Positions 63,670 to 64,000 of a stretch of DNA of 64,000 nt are shown here, in pieces. The first letter of the stretch is position 1. Each line of letters begins with the position of its first letter. Where the stretch lies: contig BTPG01000007.1 of the NCBI GenBank assembly GCA_036245525.1, positions 128,695,840 to 128,759,839 of the forward strand. The letters run 5' to 3'. The notes under the pieces are model-generated. The model had not been told where the DNA came from, did no database searches, and saw only the letters and a program-made list of their open reading frames with translations. Position numbers and translations under genes: made by a program. The stretch comes from Semisulcospira habei. Lineage: Eukaryota > Mollusca > Gastropoda > Semisulcospiridae.

Positions 63670-63895
63670 CCACCTAGATTTGCGGAACACCAATCAGAAA
63701 TTGGCGCAGATTTAAAAAAAAAAAAAAACCCTTACAAAGCTAATCTGAAACCGGCGCAGCTTCACAGAAGCTTCCACAACACCAACCTGAAACTGGCGCG
63801 GCATTCTCAGAATCCCTTACAAACCCAATCTGAAACTGGCGCAGATTCTACGAAGCTTCCACAACACCAATCTAAAGAACTGGCGCAAATTATCG
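63670..63895. repeat. Degenerate tandem array, about 50-bp steps
   Basis: CCAATCTGAAACTGGCGCAG and variants recur near 63688, 63738, 63785, 63824 and 63868, mostly preceded by CTTCCACAACA or CCTTACAAA. Confidence 0.85.
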
Positions 63896-63914
63896 GAGGC
63901 CAAACAAAACCAAT

Positions 63915-63950
63915 CAGCAAAGAGGCGTATATTCTCAAGAGCACCTGTCA
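63915..63950. repeat. PAL-A left half near the window end
   Basis: GCAAAGAGGCGTATATTCTC then AAGAGCACCTGTC. Confidence 0.55.
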
Positions 63951-64000
63951 CGTCAAAATTCTCAAGACCCCAGCTACACCCAAAGGCCCATGAAGATCTG

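Overview
Kind of sequence. This is non-coding, repeat-saturated nuclear DNA from an animal. The signs are RTE-clade and L2-clade non-LTR retrotransposons, a tRNA-derived SINE, a second SINE-like retroposon, many TTAA-flanked miniature elements, and long (AC)n, (CT)n, (AAT)n and (GAAT)n microsatellites. A mollusc, perhaps a gastropod, would fit this mix and the SINE tails, but that is an inference; nothing here fixes the species. I found no host protein gene, tRNA gene or rRNA that I can defend. The only substantial coding capacity is a decayed RTE retrotransposon at 26161-29856.

Layout. 0-10 kb: dense PAL-A palindromes, partly inside degenerate satellite-like units of about 180 bp, a candidate 1-kb TIR element (3978-4970), and a run of three abutting TTAA elements (8802-9159). 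10-14 kb: PAL-F and PAL-D palindromes, a 78-bp minisatellite (11747-12277) and a CpG-rich, apparently single-copy block (12400-13330). 14-26 kb: microsatellites, many PAL-A copies and TTAA elements. 26-30 kb: a full-length RTE element with target-site duplications, holding a nested SINE. 30-40 kb: PAL-E, PAL-A, a 24-bp minisatellite (33965-34434) and an L2 3' fragment (39665-40250). 40-50 kb: three further SINE-S copies, a tRNA-derived SINE, and a 250-bp inverted repeat. 50-64 kb: a degenerate 38-40-bp tandem array, RTE fragments, TTAA-2 elements, a long GAAT array, and a last SINE-S copy that splits a PAL-C palindrome.

Main observation. The window holds at least nine unrelated families of near-perfect short palindromes, named PAL-A to PAL-I here. 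PAL-A alone has about 35 recognisable full copies plus about 15 halves or remnants. Copies within a family differ from each other, but a change in one arm is usually matched by the complementary change in the other arm. PAL-B, PAL-C and PAL-D lie inside elements bounded by TTAA, the target site of piggyBac-type transposases. One such insertion (49371-49584) is proven by unoccupied sites in sibling SINE copies in this same window. The same PAL-B core sits in three different TTAA shells, so the palindrome behaves as a module separable from its carrier.

How the parts interact. The nesting gives a relative history: the RTE inserted into a tandem duplication, SINE-S then inserted into the RTE, a TTAA-2 element inserted into another SINE-S copy, and SINE-S inserted into a PAL-C palindrome. 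SINE-S and the TTAA elements were therefore active over overlapping periods. All family names are provisional labels for this annotation only.
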